Shown here piece by piece: positions 1 to 12,500 of a stretch of 64,000 nucleotides of DNA. This DNA comes from Vandiemenella viatica (taxonomy: Eukaryota > Arthropoda > Insecta > Orthoptera > Morabidae): NCBI GenBank assembly GCA_031002005.1, contig JARYHS010011408.1, forward strand, positions 221,009,473 through 221,073,472. Reading direction: 5' to 3'. Both the position numbers and the translations under genes were made by a program. How positions within the stretch are numbered: the stretch's first letter is position 1; each line of letters begins with the position of its first letter. The notes beneath the pieces are model-generated. The model was given only the letters and a program-made list of their open reading frames with translations. It searched no databases and was not told the origin of the DNA.

Positions 1-405
1 CGTAGCTAGGTCAACAAGGGCCCTGGTGCAAAAAATTTATTTTGGGCCCTCAGGCCAGACGGGCGACCTTTTTTTTGCTTTGTGTGCTGGTAGGGGCCCC
101 CTGAACTGAGGATGAGGGCCCTTGAATTATTCTTTAGGGGCCCCTGAGTAGTGGTTGGGGCCCTCCTGAGCACAGCGAGGGCCCTTAGTGAGAGGCTCTT
201 GTACTCTCAGGGGCCCCTTAGACGACGGTAGAGCTAAAAAAAAAAAAAGGTCGCCAGTTTGCCGTGAAGGGTCATGGGGCCTCTAAACTGCGCTTGAGGG
301 CCCCTAGAGGTGCGCTTTGGGGCCCCTTGAGGTATGCTTGGGGGCCCCCTGAGCGTGAGGGCCCCGGTGCACTGCACCGCCTAGCCCCATAGTAGCTACG
401 CCCCT
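1..405. mobile_element. GGGGCCCC-rich non-autonomous DNA element (hAT-like MITE), left end cut by the window
   Basis: The stretch is packed with GGGCCC/GGGGCCCC words and contains an inverted pair: GGGCGACC followed by a T-run near 60-78, and an A-run followed by GGTCGCC near 236-254. Its right end reads TAGCTACGCCCCTG, the reverse complement of CAGGGGCGTAGCTA; the window begins with CGTAGCTAGG, the matching terminus without its first bases. Terminal CAGGG is typical of hAT elements. No coding capacity is visible. Assignment to hAT rests only on the terminus and is tentative. Confidence 0.5.
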
Positions 406-462
406 GTTTAGAATATAATTTTTTGGTTAGATTATGCAGAATTATCCTTCTTTATGTTACAG

Positions 463-571
463 ATGTTGGGATATTGACTCTGACTCAGTATATTTTATTG
501 GATCCCATACTACTTTATTTTGTAATGGGATCTGTTCTTGGAATGGTGAAATTTCACTCACAAAGAAACAG
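463..571 (+). CDS. POMT2: POMT2 exon (membrane segment, LLDPIL motif)
   Basis: Acceptor TTATGTTACAG and donor AG/GTTTGT bound 109 bp reading [19 protein letters not shown] and on to VKFHSQRN. The exon begins with two bases of a split codon and ends with AG, which joins the G opening exon 12002 to give Arg. LLDPIL is a conserved PMT family segment. This exon is too short to stand out as an ORF; it was found by frame and splice agreement. Confidence 0.9.
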
Positions 572-3500
572 GTTTGTAATTCTGATAATAACGTAACATA
601 AAACCACATTATTCTAGTAGATGACATTACAGGTAATTTTAAACAAAAATTTCATGTATTTATAAAACCTGCACAAAATAGTATTTTTGAATGAAATGTT
701 GTAATTTACATTTGTTTTGAGATGGGTGTGAAGTATTTTCCTACCATCCAATTTTCTCAGATTTAAAATTTTTTGAACATGGTAGCCAAGGCTGCTGTTA
801 TGATTAGCCTATCACAGTGATTTATCATATATGTCACATCTCTATCTTACGGAGTATTCCGTTATATTTTCAACAACTTTTTTCGGTAGAAACAGTGTAA
901 AACTTTTCAGTGCTCATATATATTTGGATTAATACATCAGCAAAATCTAAAGGAGTAGGGATACTTAAAATATTTTAGTGTTGTCATCAAGCTAACTGCT
1001 ATATCCGTGCGGCGGCCGACGTTGAACGGCGATGGGGCAAGCCGCAGGAGATGGTCACGAAGAACCCGAACAAGTCCAAAGAGCAGGCCGAACGGAATCC
1101 AAAAGACGCGCACTGATTGTATCCGACGTGAGGTTTACAGAGTCCGAAGAGAGCGTACCGAACGTCACCGAGGATAAGCACAGTCACGAGTCCGAAAGCG
1201 ATTCACTGAGTCCAAGAGAGAGTACCGTAGACGTAGCCGAGACGAAACACTGTAGAAAGTCCAAGAGACGAAGCACAGTTCACGGAGACGCGACCGGAAG
1301 CGCAGCGAACACCGAACTGGATGTGTGGGGCTGCGCTGGCTTATTTATATCCGTGCCGGGTCGGCTCTGATTGGCCGTGGCGGAAACTGTGTTGTGGTGG
1401 CGCTGGTTGGCCTGATGCCAGCGCCATCTATACTAGGTCGATTTCCATGTCGCCTACCGGGCATGCCGAACTGTCGGGACGGGATACCAGATCCCTCCCC
1501 CCTGAAGTTGGCGCGTACGGACGGAAGCGCCCTTGACGATGCTTGGGGTGATGAGGCTGGAATGGTTGTGGTATCCCGGCCACATCATGCGCCGACGTAC
1601 TCCATGGTTGAGGACGTGGTGACGTGGGTGCCGATGTGGTTGGTGGATGGTTGATGGACGTGTCCATTTCGACGTCACTCTCGTCCGGCACTGCTGGCTT
1701 TCTTGGGCGCAAGTTGTATCGTCGTTGTGGGGGAGGGTGGTTGTGGGAGCTCTGCTAATGGCGCTGATGGTGGTATACTGTATTCTTCCTGATGTTGTGA
1801 TGGTGATGGGCCTGTTGTGATGTGAGGACGCAGCTGGTTTTGATGACGGCGTTCTATTCTGTGTGGCGTTTGCACCGAGATGACACGCCGTCCGTGTGTC
1901 CCCACTACTGTTGCTGGCATCCAAGTGGCGTTTCCTCCGTAGGCGCGTGCCCAGACCGCGCTGCCTGGCGTGTACCGATGGGACGGTCTGGCTCGGGGCT
2001 CTGCCGGTGACGGTGCCAGGAGGTGCAGCATCGTTCGCGGTTGTCGCCCATGGAGCAGTTCTGCTGGGCTGCGACCATTAATTGGTGTTGTCCGGTATGT
2101 GCTGAGAAAGAGGGTGAGGGCGGAAGACGTCGTAGCTGTCTGTACCTCTTTCAGCATTTGTTGCTTGAACGTCCTTACGAGCCGTTCTGCTTCGCCATTT
2201 GAGGCGGGATGGAATGGAGGACTGAAGATATGTTTGATGCCGTTAGCCACGCAGAATTCTTCGAATGTGGCTGCTGTGAATTGGGGCCCATTGTCTGAGA
2301 CGAGGGTGCGCGGTAACCCCTCGATGGCCAAAACCTGGCTTAATGCATTCAGCGTGGCTTCCGTCGTTGTGGATGCCATGCGAACCACGTACGGGTACTT
2401 TGAATAGGCGTCAATTATAAGTAGCCACATAGTTCCCAAAAATGGGCCTGCAAAATCCAGATGAATGCGGTCCCATGGTTGGCGGGGTGTGGGCCAGGGG
2501 GCGAAAGCTTGCGGTGGCGCTGCCTGATGTTGGGCGCAGGCTGTGCAGCTGCGTACCATCTTCTCAATGTCTTGATTGATTCCTGGCCAATAAGCATGTC
2601 TTCTTGCGAGATTTTTCATACGGGACATGCCCCAATGTCCTCGATGCAGGAGCTTTAGAATTTGTGAGCGAATTTCCGCTGGGATGACCACACGATGTGT
2701 GTCGTTTTCTGCGTCCAAAAGGATGACGCCGTCTGTGACCGAGAGTCTGTCAGATATGTGGCGCCATGTCTTCAATTCGCTGTCCATTCTACGTGTGAGG
2801 TATGTTGGCCACCCGTGAATGATATAGCGCAGGACCTGGCGCAAGATTGGATCCCGCTGGGTGGCGGAGGCGATTCGGGCTGCTGTAATGGGGAACCCGT
2901 CCACTGTCTGCTTCCTCTCGGTGTCGATGTGAAAACACAGTACTTCTTGTTGATCGAATTCCGGATCGGGGCCGGCAGGCAGGCGTGATAGGGCGTCGGC
3001 ATTGGAGTGTTGTGCTGTTGGCTTATATTGGATTGTGTAATTATAAGCGCTCAGAAACATCGCCCATCGTTGGAGGCGTTGGGCCGTTCGCTCTGGGAGG
3101 CTGGAGCGGGGTCCAAATATTGCCACCAACGGTTTGTGGTCCGTGATGAGGGAGAACTTGGTTCCAAATAGATATACATGAAATTTCTTGATGGCGAAGA
3201 CTATTGCCAATGCCTCTTTCTCGATCTGCGAGTAGTTGCGTTGTGCTGGCGTCAATGTCTTAGAAGCAAACGCTATCGGTTGTTCAGAGCCGTCTTCGTT
3301 CCTATGTGCGAGTACCGCCCCGATTCCATATGCTGAGGCGTCAGCTGCCACGACTAGGGGCCGTGTAGGAGAAAACGGCGTCAGACAAGGAGCAGACCTT
3401 AGCATGCGCTTTAGCCGGTCGAAGGCCCGTTGACAAGACGGGGTCCAGTTGTAGGCAACGCCCTTTTTCCGGAGCTGGTTGAGGGGTTGTGAGATATGTG

Positions 3501-6500
3501 CCGCTTGTGGCAGAAACTTTGAGTAGTAATTTATTTTCCCGAGGAAGGCTTGTAGTTCTGGCAGATTCTTTGGGCGGGGTAGGGAGTCTATGGCGGCCAC
3601 GTTGCGATCCGATGGCCTAATTCCCTCTTTGTTGAGCCAATGGCCGAGATATTCTACTTCCTCTTGAAAAAACTGACACTTCTCGAGGCGACACCTCAGC
3701 CCTGCCTCTTGTAATGCTGCAAATAGCGTGCGCAGGTTTTGTAGGTGCTCCTGGCGAGTGGTTCCTGTGACAATGATATCGTCCAGGTAGTTTGCGCATG
3801 CCGGTATGTGTCGCAACAGCTGCTCCAAGTATCTTTGGAATATTGCCGGTGCAGAAGCGATGCCAAACGGGAGGCGCTTGTATTTGTAGAGTCCAAACGG
3901 TGTGTTGATGACGACGATGTTTTGTGATTCTTCATCTAGTGGCAGCTGCAAGTATGCATCTGCGAGGTCAATCTTCGAGAAATATTCGCCGCCCGCAAGT
4001 TTGGTGAGAAGATCTTCTTGTCGTGGGATTGGATATGTCTCGACTTGAGACTGGGCGTTGATCGTAGCCTTAAAATCTCCACATAACCGGAGGGTGCCAT
4101 TGGGTTTCCGGATGATGACCAGTGGTGTAGCCCATGCGCTGGATTTGACCGGTTCGATTACTCCGATCTTCTGAAGTCGGTCAAGCTCCTGTTTTACTGC
4201 TGCCCGTAAGGTGACCGGAATAGGTCTGGCACGACAAAAGCGAGGTACTGCACCTGGGCGGAGGGTGATGTGAGCCTCGAAATCTGAGGCGCACCCTAAG
4301 TCTGGCGTAAAGATGGGTGTGAACTGAGTGCAGAGGTCATCCAGGTCCTGGAATGGGACCGAGTCCGATATGACCTGGACTTCGTCCACGATTGAGAATC
4401 CGAATCTGTTGAATGCGTCTAGTCCAAAAATATTGGTAGCCGAGGGCTGATCCACCACAAAAAAGGTGATTGGTCTGGTGACTTGTTTGTAGGCGGCCGT
4501 GATGGAGACCTGACCCCGCAGGGGAATGTCTCTATTCCCGTACGATACCAAACGCCGTGAAGGTGGAGACAACGGTGGTGAGCCTAGTTGAGCGTAGGTG
4601 GCTTGGTTTATCAGCGAGACGGTTGCCCCCGTGTCCACTTGAAAACGGATGTCCTGGTTGGCGACTCTCAGAGTTAAGAATAGTTTCTGTGAGAGTGGAT
4701 CGCCAGTATGAGCTGCGGTCTGCAGTGTGTTGACCGTTTCTTGCTGCATGCGGGCTGTCGGGCTGGGGCGAGGTGCCCGGTTTCGGCAGACTGACCGCAA
4801 GTGTCCCTCTTTACCGCAGCGTGTGCAATGTGCCCAACGGTCGGGGCAATCTGCCCGTGAGTGCGAAGTGAAGCACTGTGGGCAAGACGGCAGGGGCCTC
4901 TGGAATCGTCGGCGGGGTGGGGCTCGGGGTTCGGACGTCATAGATACGTCGGACAGCGAAGGCGTCCTGCTTTGTTGGTGTCTGGAGCGCGCCATGGGTT
5001 TGCCTTGTGCGCGGGAGTTGTGTTGTGATGTTTTGACCGCCGCTACTTGTGGGCGAGCCATGAGGCGCTCGTTCGCTGCTTGTGCAATTTCATGCGAGTG
5101 CGCGATGCGTAGAATGTCCTCGAGAGATGGGTTGTCAAGCTTCAGTGCCGCTGTGCGCACCTCTGGGTCTGGAGCTAGCTGCACTATAACGTCGCGGATC
5201 AGGGAGTCTGCATATGAAGCCCTGCACTTTGCGTTTGAGCAAGTGAAGTCGCATTTGCGGCTAAGACCTTGGAGATCAGTCACCCATGACCGGTATGATT
5301 GTCCCGGTTGTTTGTGATACTGATGGAACTCAAGGCGGGAAGCCACCACGTGGTATCGTTGAGAGTAGTAGCTTGTTAGCAGAGTGCACATTTCGTTGAA
5401 TGTGAGGGCGACCGGATCTGATAATGGGGCCAGCTTCCGCAGGAGGAAGAACGTGTCGGGTGATGCCCACGACAGAAACAGCGAGCGCTGTAAGGCATCG
5501 TCCGTCACCTGGAATGCCGAGAAATGCTGTTTGAGCCGATGCAAATATGTGTCCCAGTCTTCCTTAGCGTCATTAAATGGTGGAAACGCTGGGGGCCGGA
5601 TGTGTGAATTTTCCGAGGCCTGGACTGACTTGGCCTCCTGTGCTAACAGTTTCTCGAGTATTACTTGGAGCGTTTGTTGTAGCAGCGCTGTCTGCTGTTG
5701 TTGTTGCTCCAGAATACGAGTCACTGTGTCCATGATGCCAGCTGATAACCTTTTTCCTCGTCGCCAATTGCTATATCCGTGCGGCGGCCGACGTTGAACG
5801 GCGATGGGGCAAGCCGCAGGAGATGGTCACGAAGAACCCGAACAAGTCCAAAGAGCAGGCCGAACGGAATCCAAAAGACGCGCACTGATTGTATCCGACG
5901 TGAGGTTTACAGAGTCCGAAGAGAGCGTACCGAACGTCACCGAGGATAAGCACAGTCACGAGTCCGAAAGCGATTCACTGAGTCCAAGAGAGAGTACCGT
6001 AGACGTAGCCGAGACGAAACACTGTAGAAAGTCCAAGAGACGAAGCACAGTTCACGGAGACGCGACCGGAAGCGCAGCGAACACCGAACTGGATGTGTGG
6101 GGCTGCGCTGGCTTATTTATATCCGTGCCGGGTCGGCTCTGATTGGCCGTGGCGGAAACTGTGTTGTGGTGGCGCTGGTTGGCCTGATGCCAGCGCCATC
6201 TATACTAGGTCGATTTCCATGTCGCCTACCGGGCATGCCGAACTGTCGGGACGGGATACCAGACTAACACATGAACATTGCTTTATGAACATAAACATAA
6301 CAATACGAGAATGTATTGGAATGATAGAGGTGGAATGTCCCTTTTATGCCCACTACAATATTTTCTTATGATTTTAAGTAATTTTGTATAAGTTAAAAGT
6401 TTTTAGTACAATTTCTATTGTTTGGGTCAATGCTACAGAAAGTACTGTCAGTACCTTAATAGTTTTCTGGATCATTCAACAACACCTGAATAACCTGCCA

Positions 6501-9500
6501 ATTATTACAAACAGACAACCTTTCTCAGTGTTTTTCTGAAGTTTATTTATGAAATGAAAGTCAAATTAAAAGTGTATTACCACTGTGTTTATTTGAAAAG
6601 TACCTGTAATTTTTAAAAGTTCGAGAAATTAAATACCCTACTTTCATGGAAGTTTAAACCACTTAGTGATTGGAAATTTCTGCAGATGTTCACAAATCAG
6701 TTTATAAACACTAAATGCTGAGTATCTAAATATGGTGAGTTTTCACAACAGGACTGAATAATTAAATTACGACTATGAACTAAATTCCAAGTGGTTTAAC
6801 AACACCATTCCACAATTATTCACTTCACATAAAAAAATATTGGAATTCAAAGTCATTAAAAATACAATATGATCCTTAACTAATTGCTTGGTTGGTGCTG
6901 GGGATAAAACTTGCCATCATAGAAATCAATATTAAAAAAAAATTGTACATTGTGTTATAATCCTCCAAGGCACACTTCCAATGTAATCAAGAAAATACAG
7001 TGAAGAAAAATGAGTTTTCAATTAATATGTTCAAATGGCTAATAATGTTGAAAACAATAGAATTCTAATCAATTCAAAAACCATACTTTCCAAAAATATT
7101 CACTTAAATAGTGAAAGTCAATTCAATCATCACATTGTTTATGTTTCTCCCAAAATGTCAAGAGTTCATTTTATTTATTAATGAATTTACCTATTTTTGC
7201 TTAGGTGGCAAGACACGTGCCAAAAATGGGGTGTAACAGCAGAGGTAGCTTGTCCCCTTATGCTTGCTATGGTAGGCTTGGCCATTAATTTGAAGTTTCC
7301 ATCATCATTATATGAAAATATACTAGATACAAGATAAATTTCTTCACTAAATAATGCTCTTTTTCAATTTCCAACTTTGTTTGAAGGAAATAATAAAAAA
7401 TTTATCTTGAATGACTATTCAAGTTATGGAATGAAGAGACATAAGTTCTGTTCACCATTAATTTAACTGAAATAATCATGTATTTTATCCATCCACAACC
7501 ACAGAATTGAAAACAGTTAAATTTGAATGTAATACCTAATAATATTTCGACTTCTTCTCAAGAAAGATTACAAGTTCTTATAAAACACTCAGATTAACTC
7601 CCACCAGCTATTTAAACACAATGAACATATTCTTCTGTTCATGCCACCTATTACAATTCTGTTACTCTCCTAAAATGCCACTGAATGTGTCATTAAAACC
7701 AATTGAAATTTATGAAAAGTCTTTCTTGACACATTAAAAATATTTTCAGTAACACTGCCTATATTTAAGTAAATTTTGCCCCAATTCCTGATTCCAACTG
7801 GAGTAGAAATGATTTTGTGACAGTAATATGTGGTTTGGGAGAGATGAAGGGCTTTTATATGCTTTGCTTGATGAGTCAAGTGCACAGTGACCTTCAGCGA
7901 CCTACACCAAAACAATTGTAATGATTAATGACACTCGTTTGCTGAACACAGGAACTGCATTTATTTCACAGTTTATTCTATCACAATACATAGTATGTCG
8001 GCACCAGACATGATTGTTGTTGTATCGGACTGTCCACTATATTCAAGATTGCAGGTTTGCACATGGAACAATAGTCTTTTCAGCACACATGTTTAATGTT
8101 CCTATTCATCATAGTCTAGACCATGGGTGTCACATAACAGAATATTCATACTCAGTGAACATTTTTCGCACGACTGGCTACTCCCGAGCACTTATTCTAC
8201 CGACGACTTTCACTGGTGTGTCCACGCTTCTCCTCTCTCAGCCAATCACACATGATTGTCCTAGCCAACCAGTGTCTTTATCTCTACCTCGCCTTTCAGC
8301 GATATTCCACTTTATTTTAGATGATGCACTCCTCATCTATTTGGGCGTGCAACACTGTCGTTACACAATGTTATACCGGTATCTTCACTTCCAACCTTTT
8401 GATGGCAGAATGAACCACTCTAATATCCCAAGCTTACTGTTCTCTCATTTCTCTAACATTTATTTAATTAATAATTTGATATGTTACACTTTTATGTTGA
8501 ACTATACAATTTGAACCAACCAATTGACACCCTTCTTCTTTGTTTTGCTGTTCACACCTATTTCATGATGTTCTTATGCTTTTGAAACAATTTCAATATT
8601 GAAGCAAAACTGATTCTACCATAATAACTATGGAATATTTGCTAAAATAACATCGAAAGTGTCAGAAATTACAACAAATATTCTGAACTTAAAGACTTTA
8701 TTTAAAACTAGATGACCCATGTGAAAATTTCGTGAATACAATGAATATTAAGATTGGGGGTTTGTAATAGGATGAAAGAAGAATCACCTCACTTGTTTCA
8801 GTTGTTTATTTGTTTACTGTAATAGGTACATAACAAAAGTCGACACCAGTGAAGCAGTTTATTAATCTCTCTGTGATATGTGCTACTGCTATCTAGCGGC
8901 TTGGCTATGAACTGTATCATATGTGTGACTTTCACAGTTATTACTTTTACTCTTTAAGAGTCAAATTGTGAAATATTTTGAAGATATGATGTCACCAAAG
9001 CAGAGACCTAATCTTTAATATGATAGCTCATTTATATACTTTGGTTCAATATCAAGGGAAATAAATAGCTCATGATAAAAAAAAAAAGTTACAGAAATAA
9101 AGATTCTGTTTGTAAGCTAACCGAGAATTTTGCAAACTGCGTAGCAAAATTTATTTACAGAATAGTGGGCTCAACTGAACAACATGGTACCTCAGCTTTA
9201 GAGTCATGTATGCAGTCAATTCAGGCAATAGATCAAGTTAAACAGTAAATTCAAGTTATAGCTCTAACTAAACTGCTGTAGAAAGACTGAACATAGGATC
9301 AGCACATTTAATATTTGGTTTCAGAATAATTGAGTAAAAGCAAACATTTTCTTCACTTTGAGAGATATTCAGGATAATAATTAGTAAAAAGTTGATAAAC
9401 CTTGTAGCAAGGAAATCATACTAAAAAGTTTAAATACATTAATAGCTGAAAGCCAGTATGGAAAATTAACACGTAATTACATACTGTAAATTTGAGAAGT

Positions 9501-12500
9501 CGTATTTTGAAATATATAGAAAGTCAACTTATAGCAAGAAAGAAATGTAATTTTTGCTTACACAACATACACAAGTTTGGAAATCTCAATAAAGAATAAA
9601 GGTTTTTTTTTTAGCAATATATAGTAACTTTCAATACATGGCATAAGGTAAAATTAACCAGTTTAGATAATAAACGTAAATTTAAGGCAGGAAACCATAT
9701 TCAGAACACACTATAATTTGTTAGAAACAGTTTCCAGTAAGCCTTGTTAAGGATAGGTACCATTTCGGTTAGGATGGAACATTTTTACACTTTAGAGAAA
9801 CATGTTTGAACATGCAGACTTGGCCTGTTGCATCAGTCGGAATAGTGTTCACTTTAGAAATTCATAGCAAATTGAAGAAAACAGGTAGTGACTTCTAAAT
9901 CACGCAACAGTCATTTTAGAGCACATAGAATCATTTAAAGTAGTTTTCAAAGACATCAGAAAGTTATTAGCGGAGTCAAAATTCGTGATTGCACCATAAT
10001 TTACTGCAACCGATTAGAAAAGCGTAAACCCGACGCGTAGTACGAAATGAAGGAGCATAAAATTAGAAGTAAAATAAAAGTTTTTTTCAGCCTCATAGCT
10101 ACAAAATTGTACAAATTAGAAACAGTTTTTGAATAAAACAGAAAATGATTTTTTATAGCTAAACTATAGAAGCTATAAAAATTTTCATAAGGATCAAAAT
10201 TTACATTTATTAAAACTCCTACCTACTGTTAAAATTTCAGACCAATAGGAGTAGTAGGAGTCAAAATTGAAAAAAAAAATCATTGCGAAAGACAGGCGCA
10301 AGGATACATAGTTTTTCACACTATGGGAGGCAGAAGGATTTTTGCTCAACGACATTGAGTCTATTTATACTAACAATGGGAACTAATTCTTGTCCACTGG
10401 AGCGGAAAGGTTGTCAGTTTCTGTAGCACTCGGCGCTGGAAGGCGGGAAGTGCAGCGTGGTGATGTGTGGGCACGGGCAGCCATCTTGAGATTTAGTAGT
10501 ACAGCAGAACAGTTTAAATAAAATAATATCAATGTGACTTTCATTTAGTGACAGGGATTGGTCTGGTCTGATTACTTATCATACCTTGCAGTCAATCAAT
10601 TTGTTGAAGATTTTCCGATTGCATATCGATTTTTCGGACTTGTACAATTTTTATTGAGAATATAGTATAGCTTTGAACTTTAATTTAGCAGCAGTGACTT
10701 TCATTTACTTTATGAACCTTCCTTTTCTGTTTTGAAGGGATCAAAGTCTTGGTGGCTGTAAAAATAAGAACAATTGAATATCCAAAGGGACTTCACAAAC
10801 ACGGTTGTAGTTGAGGTGATTAACTGTTTATTCCAACCCCGGTAAACATTTTCGCTTCACATGTTGCTCTTTAAGGGCCAAATTCTGAAAAATTCCTTTC
10901 TTAAAATATGATTTGATCTAACTGGAAACCTTAATCTCTAAAATAATACTCATTTCTAAATTCTGGTTAGCTATCAAGGGAGATAAATAGCTCATGACAA
11001 AAAATATAGTTATGGAAATAATGATAATTTTGCCCTTTTAGGGTCGAATTCCAAAAAAATCCTTTCTTAAAATATGATGTGACCATGGTGGAGATCTTAA
11101 TCTTTAAAATGGTACATCATTTATCTATATCAGTTAGATATCAAGGTGGATAAATGGCTTGTAATACAAAAACGCATTGTAGAAATATTGATACTTTTGC
11201 CCTTTAAGAGTCAATTTCCGAAAATTCCTGTCTTAATATATGATGTCACCAAAGCAGAGATCTTAATATTTAAAATGATACTTAATTTAATGCTTTTAGT
11301 TAATTAAATGATAAAATGATGCCAATGCAACTGTTTTTGTAGCTTTATTGCAGTACGCATTTCGCCTCTCGTCGAGGCTTCATCAGCGACGAATCTATTT
11401 TAAAATTCACATTGGGTTTACAAACTTATTATATAATGTTTGACATAATTCTAAATTGATACATTTTCTGATTATTTACACTTACTATTTACATTAGTGG
11501 TTTTCAGGTTCGTAACCACACATCTCTGCTTTTTTTCCAAAGCATGTTCCTTTTACAACCATTTGTCTTAGTTTACACCCTGTACGCAGCAGCTCAGACA
11601 AATGATCTTTATAATGATACCTCATTTATCAATTTCAGTTAGAAATGAAGGGAGATAATGGCTTGTGACCAAAAAAAAAAATCTTATAGGAATAATATAT
11701 GTGATAACCCTATAATATTCTATTTAAGTCCAAGAAATGTATGATGATGCTTCTGTGAAATAAGTGAAATGTATTTGGAAAACAAACAAATAAAGAAACT
11801 TAAAATTAATGGCTTCAGTGGTTTTCATTTATCATTATTATCAGAAATTGATGTATTTGTCCACATCTGCCTAATACTTCATCAGTTTTCTCCCATGTTT
11901 ATGGTTCTTCATCAATAATACAATTTGTAAATATTTTTTATGAAGTACATATTTTTAATTAAATTTAAAATGTAATTTAATTAGATTATCAATTTTAACA
12001 GGGAATTCACAGTGGCCTGGTGGTTTTGGCTGGCATTCACTGGAACAATGCTTGCATGTTCTGTGAGTGTGAAATTTGTTGGCTTGTTTGTTGTTATTTT
12101 GGTTGGTTTGCACACCACTGCAGATCTTTGGGATGTTTTAGGTGATCTTTCAAAACCAGTTGTAAGTAATGTTTCTTTATCATCATTTTTCACCCAAATA
12201 GGAGCTTTGCATCTTGTATTATTATTATTATTTTCAATTTTCAGAGTCACACGGTGAAGCATTTTCTTGCTAGAGCTGTATGCCTGATTTTACTTCCAGC
12301 TCTACTGTATGTTTCATTCTTTTTCATACATTTGGCAGTTCTTAACAAAAGGTAAGAACTTAACCGCAAAAATTTGAAAATTTGCTGCATTTTGAATAAA
12401 TATTTTTGTAGTAAGTGTATGCAGATACTTCTGTTAGATGATGTAGTGTTGACACCTTTTTTAAAAAAGTATTTTGGCTCATAAAATTATATGATTTTAT

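Larger units (their letters stand above)
992..6268 (-). mobile_element. Full-length young Ty3/gypsy LTR retrotransposon with CTAAC target duplication
   Basis: The element itself is 997-6263, flanked by the 5-bp direct repeat CTAAC at 992-996 and 6264-6268. It has two 495-bp LTRs that I could not distinguish by eye, a primer site next to the 5' LTR, one long gag-pol frame and a purine tract before the 3' LTR. It is transcribed on the - strand, so the 5' LTR is the right-hand copy. Identical LTRs plus an open frame mean insertion was very recent. The primer site and domain order fit tRNA-Ser-primed Ty3/gypsy elements such as the Mag group, but the clade is inference. No env-like frame is present. 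It lies antisense within POMT2 intron 1, 572-12001. Confidence 0.95.
8941..11705 (+). repeat. Interrupted 175-bp tandem repeat, four units
   Basis: Units with the shared text CTTTAAGRGYCAA...TTCTTAAAATATGATGTGACC...GAGATCTTAATCTTTAAAAT...GGGAGATAAATAGCTCATGA occur at about 8941-9105, 10857-11025, 11026-11198 and 11199-11288 plus 11598-11705. The first and second units are separated by about 1.75 kb that contains an LTR copy; the fourth is split by the hammerhead-like repeat. The array therefore predates both insertions. Confidence 0.8.

Noticed and set aside
1032..1370. 112-codon open frame, identical at 5804-6142
   Set aside because: It lies wholly within the LTR and is duplicated only because the LTR is; it has no protein-like motif and runs opposite to the element.
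1675..5733. An env gene making this a retrovirus-like element
   Set aside because: Only 183 bp lie between the pol stop and the 3' LTR, with no room for env.
8014..8514. 166-codon open frame
   Set aside because: No recognisable motif, unusual residue mix, and repeat-like DNA; not supported as a gene.
12012..12257. Apparent start for the POMT2 membrane segment
   Set aside because: The first codon is GTG, an internal Val; an acceptor at 12001 and frame agreement with exon 463-571 show it is mid-gene. The frame also runs past the donor at 12162.
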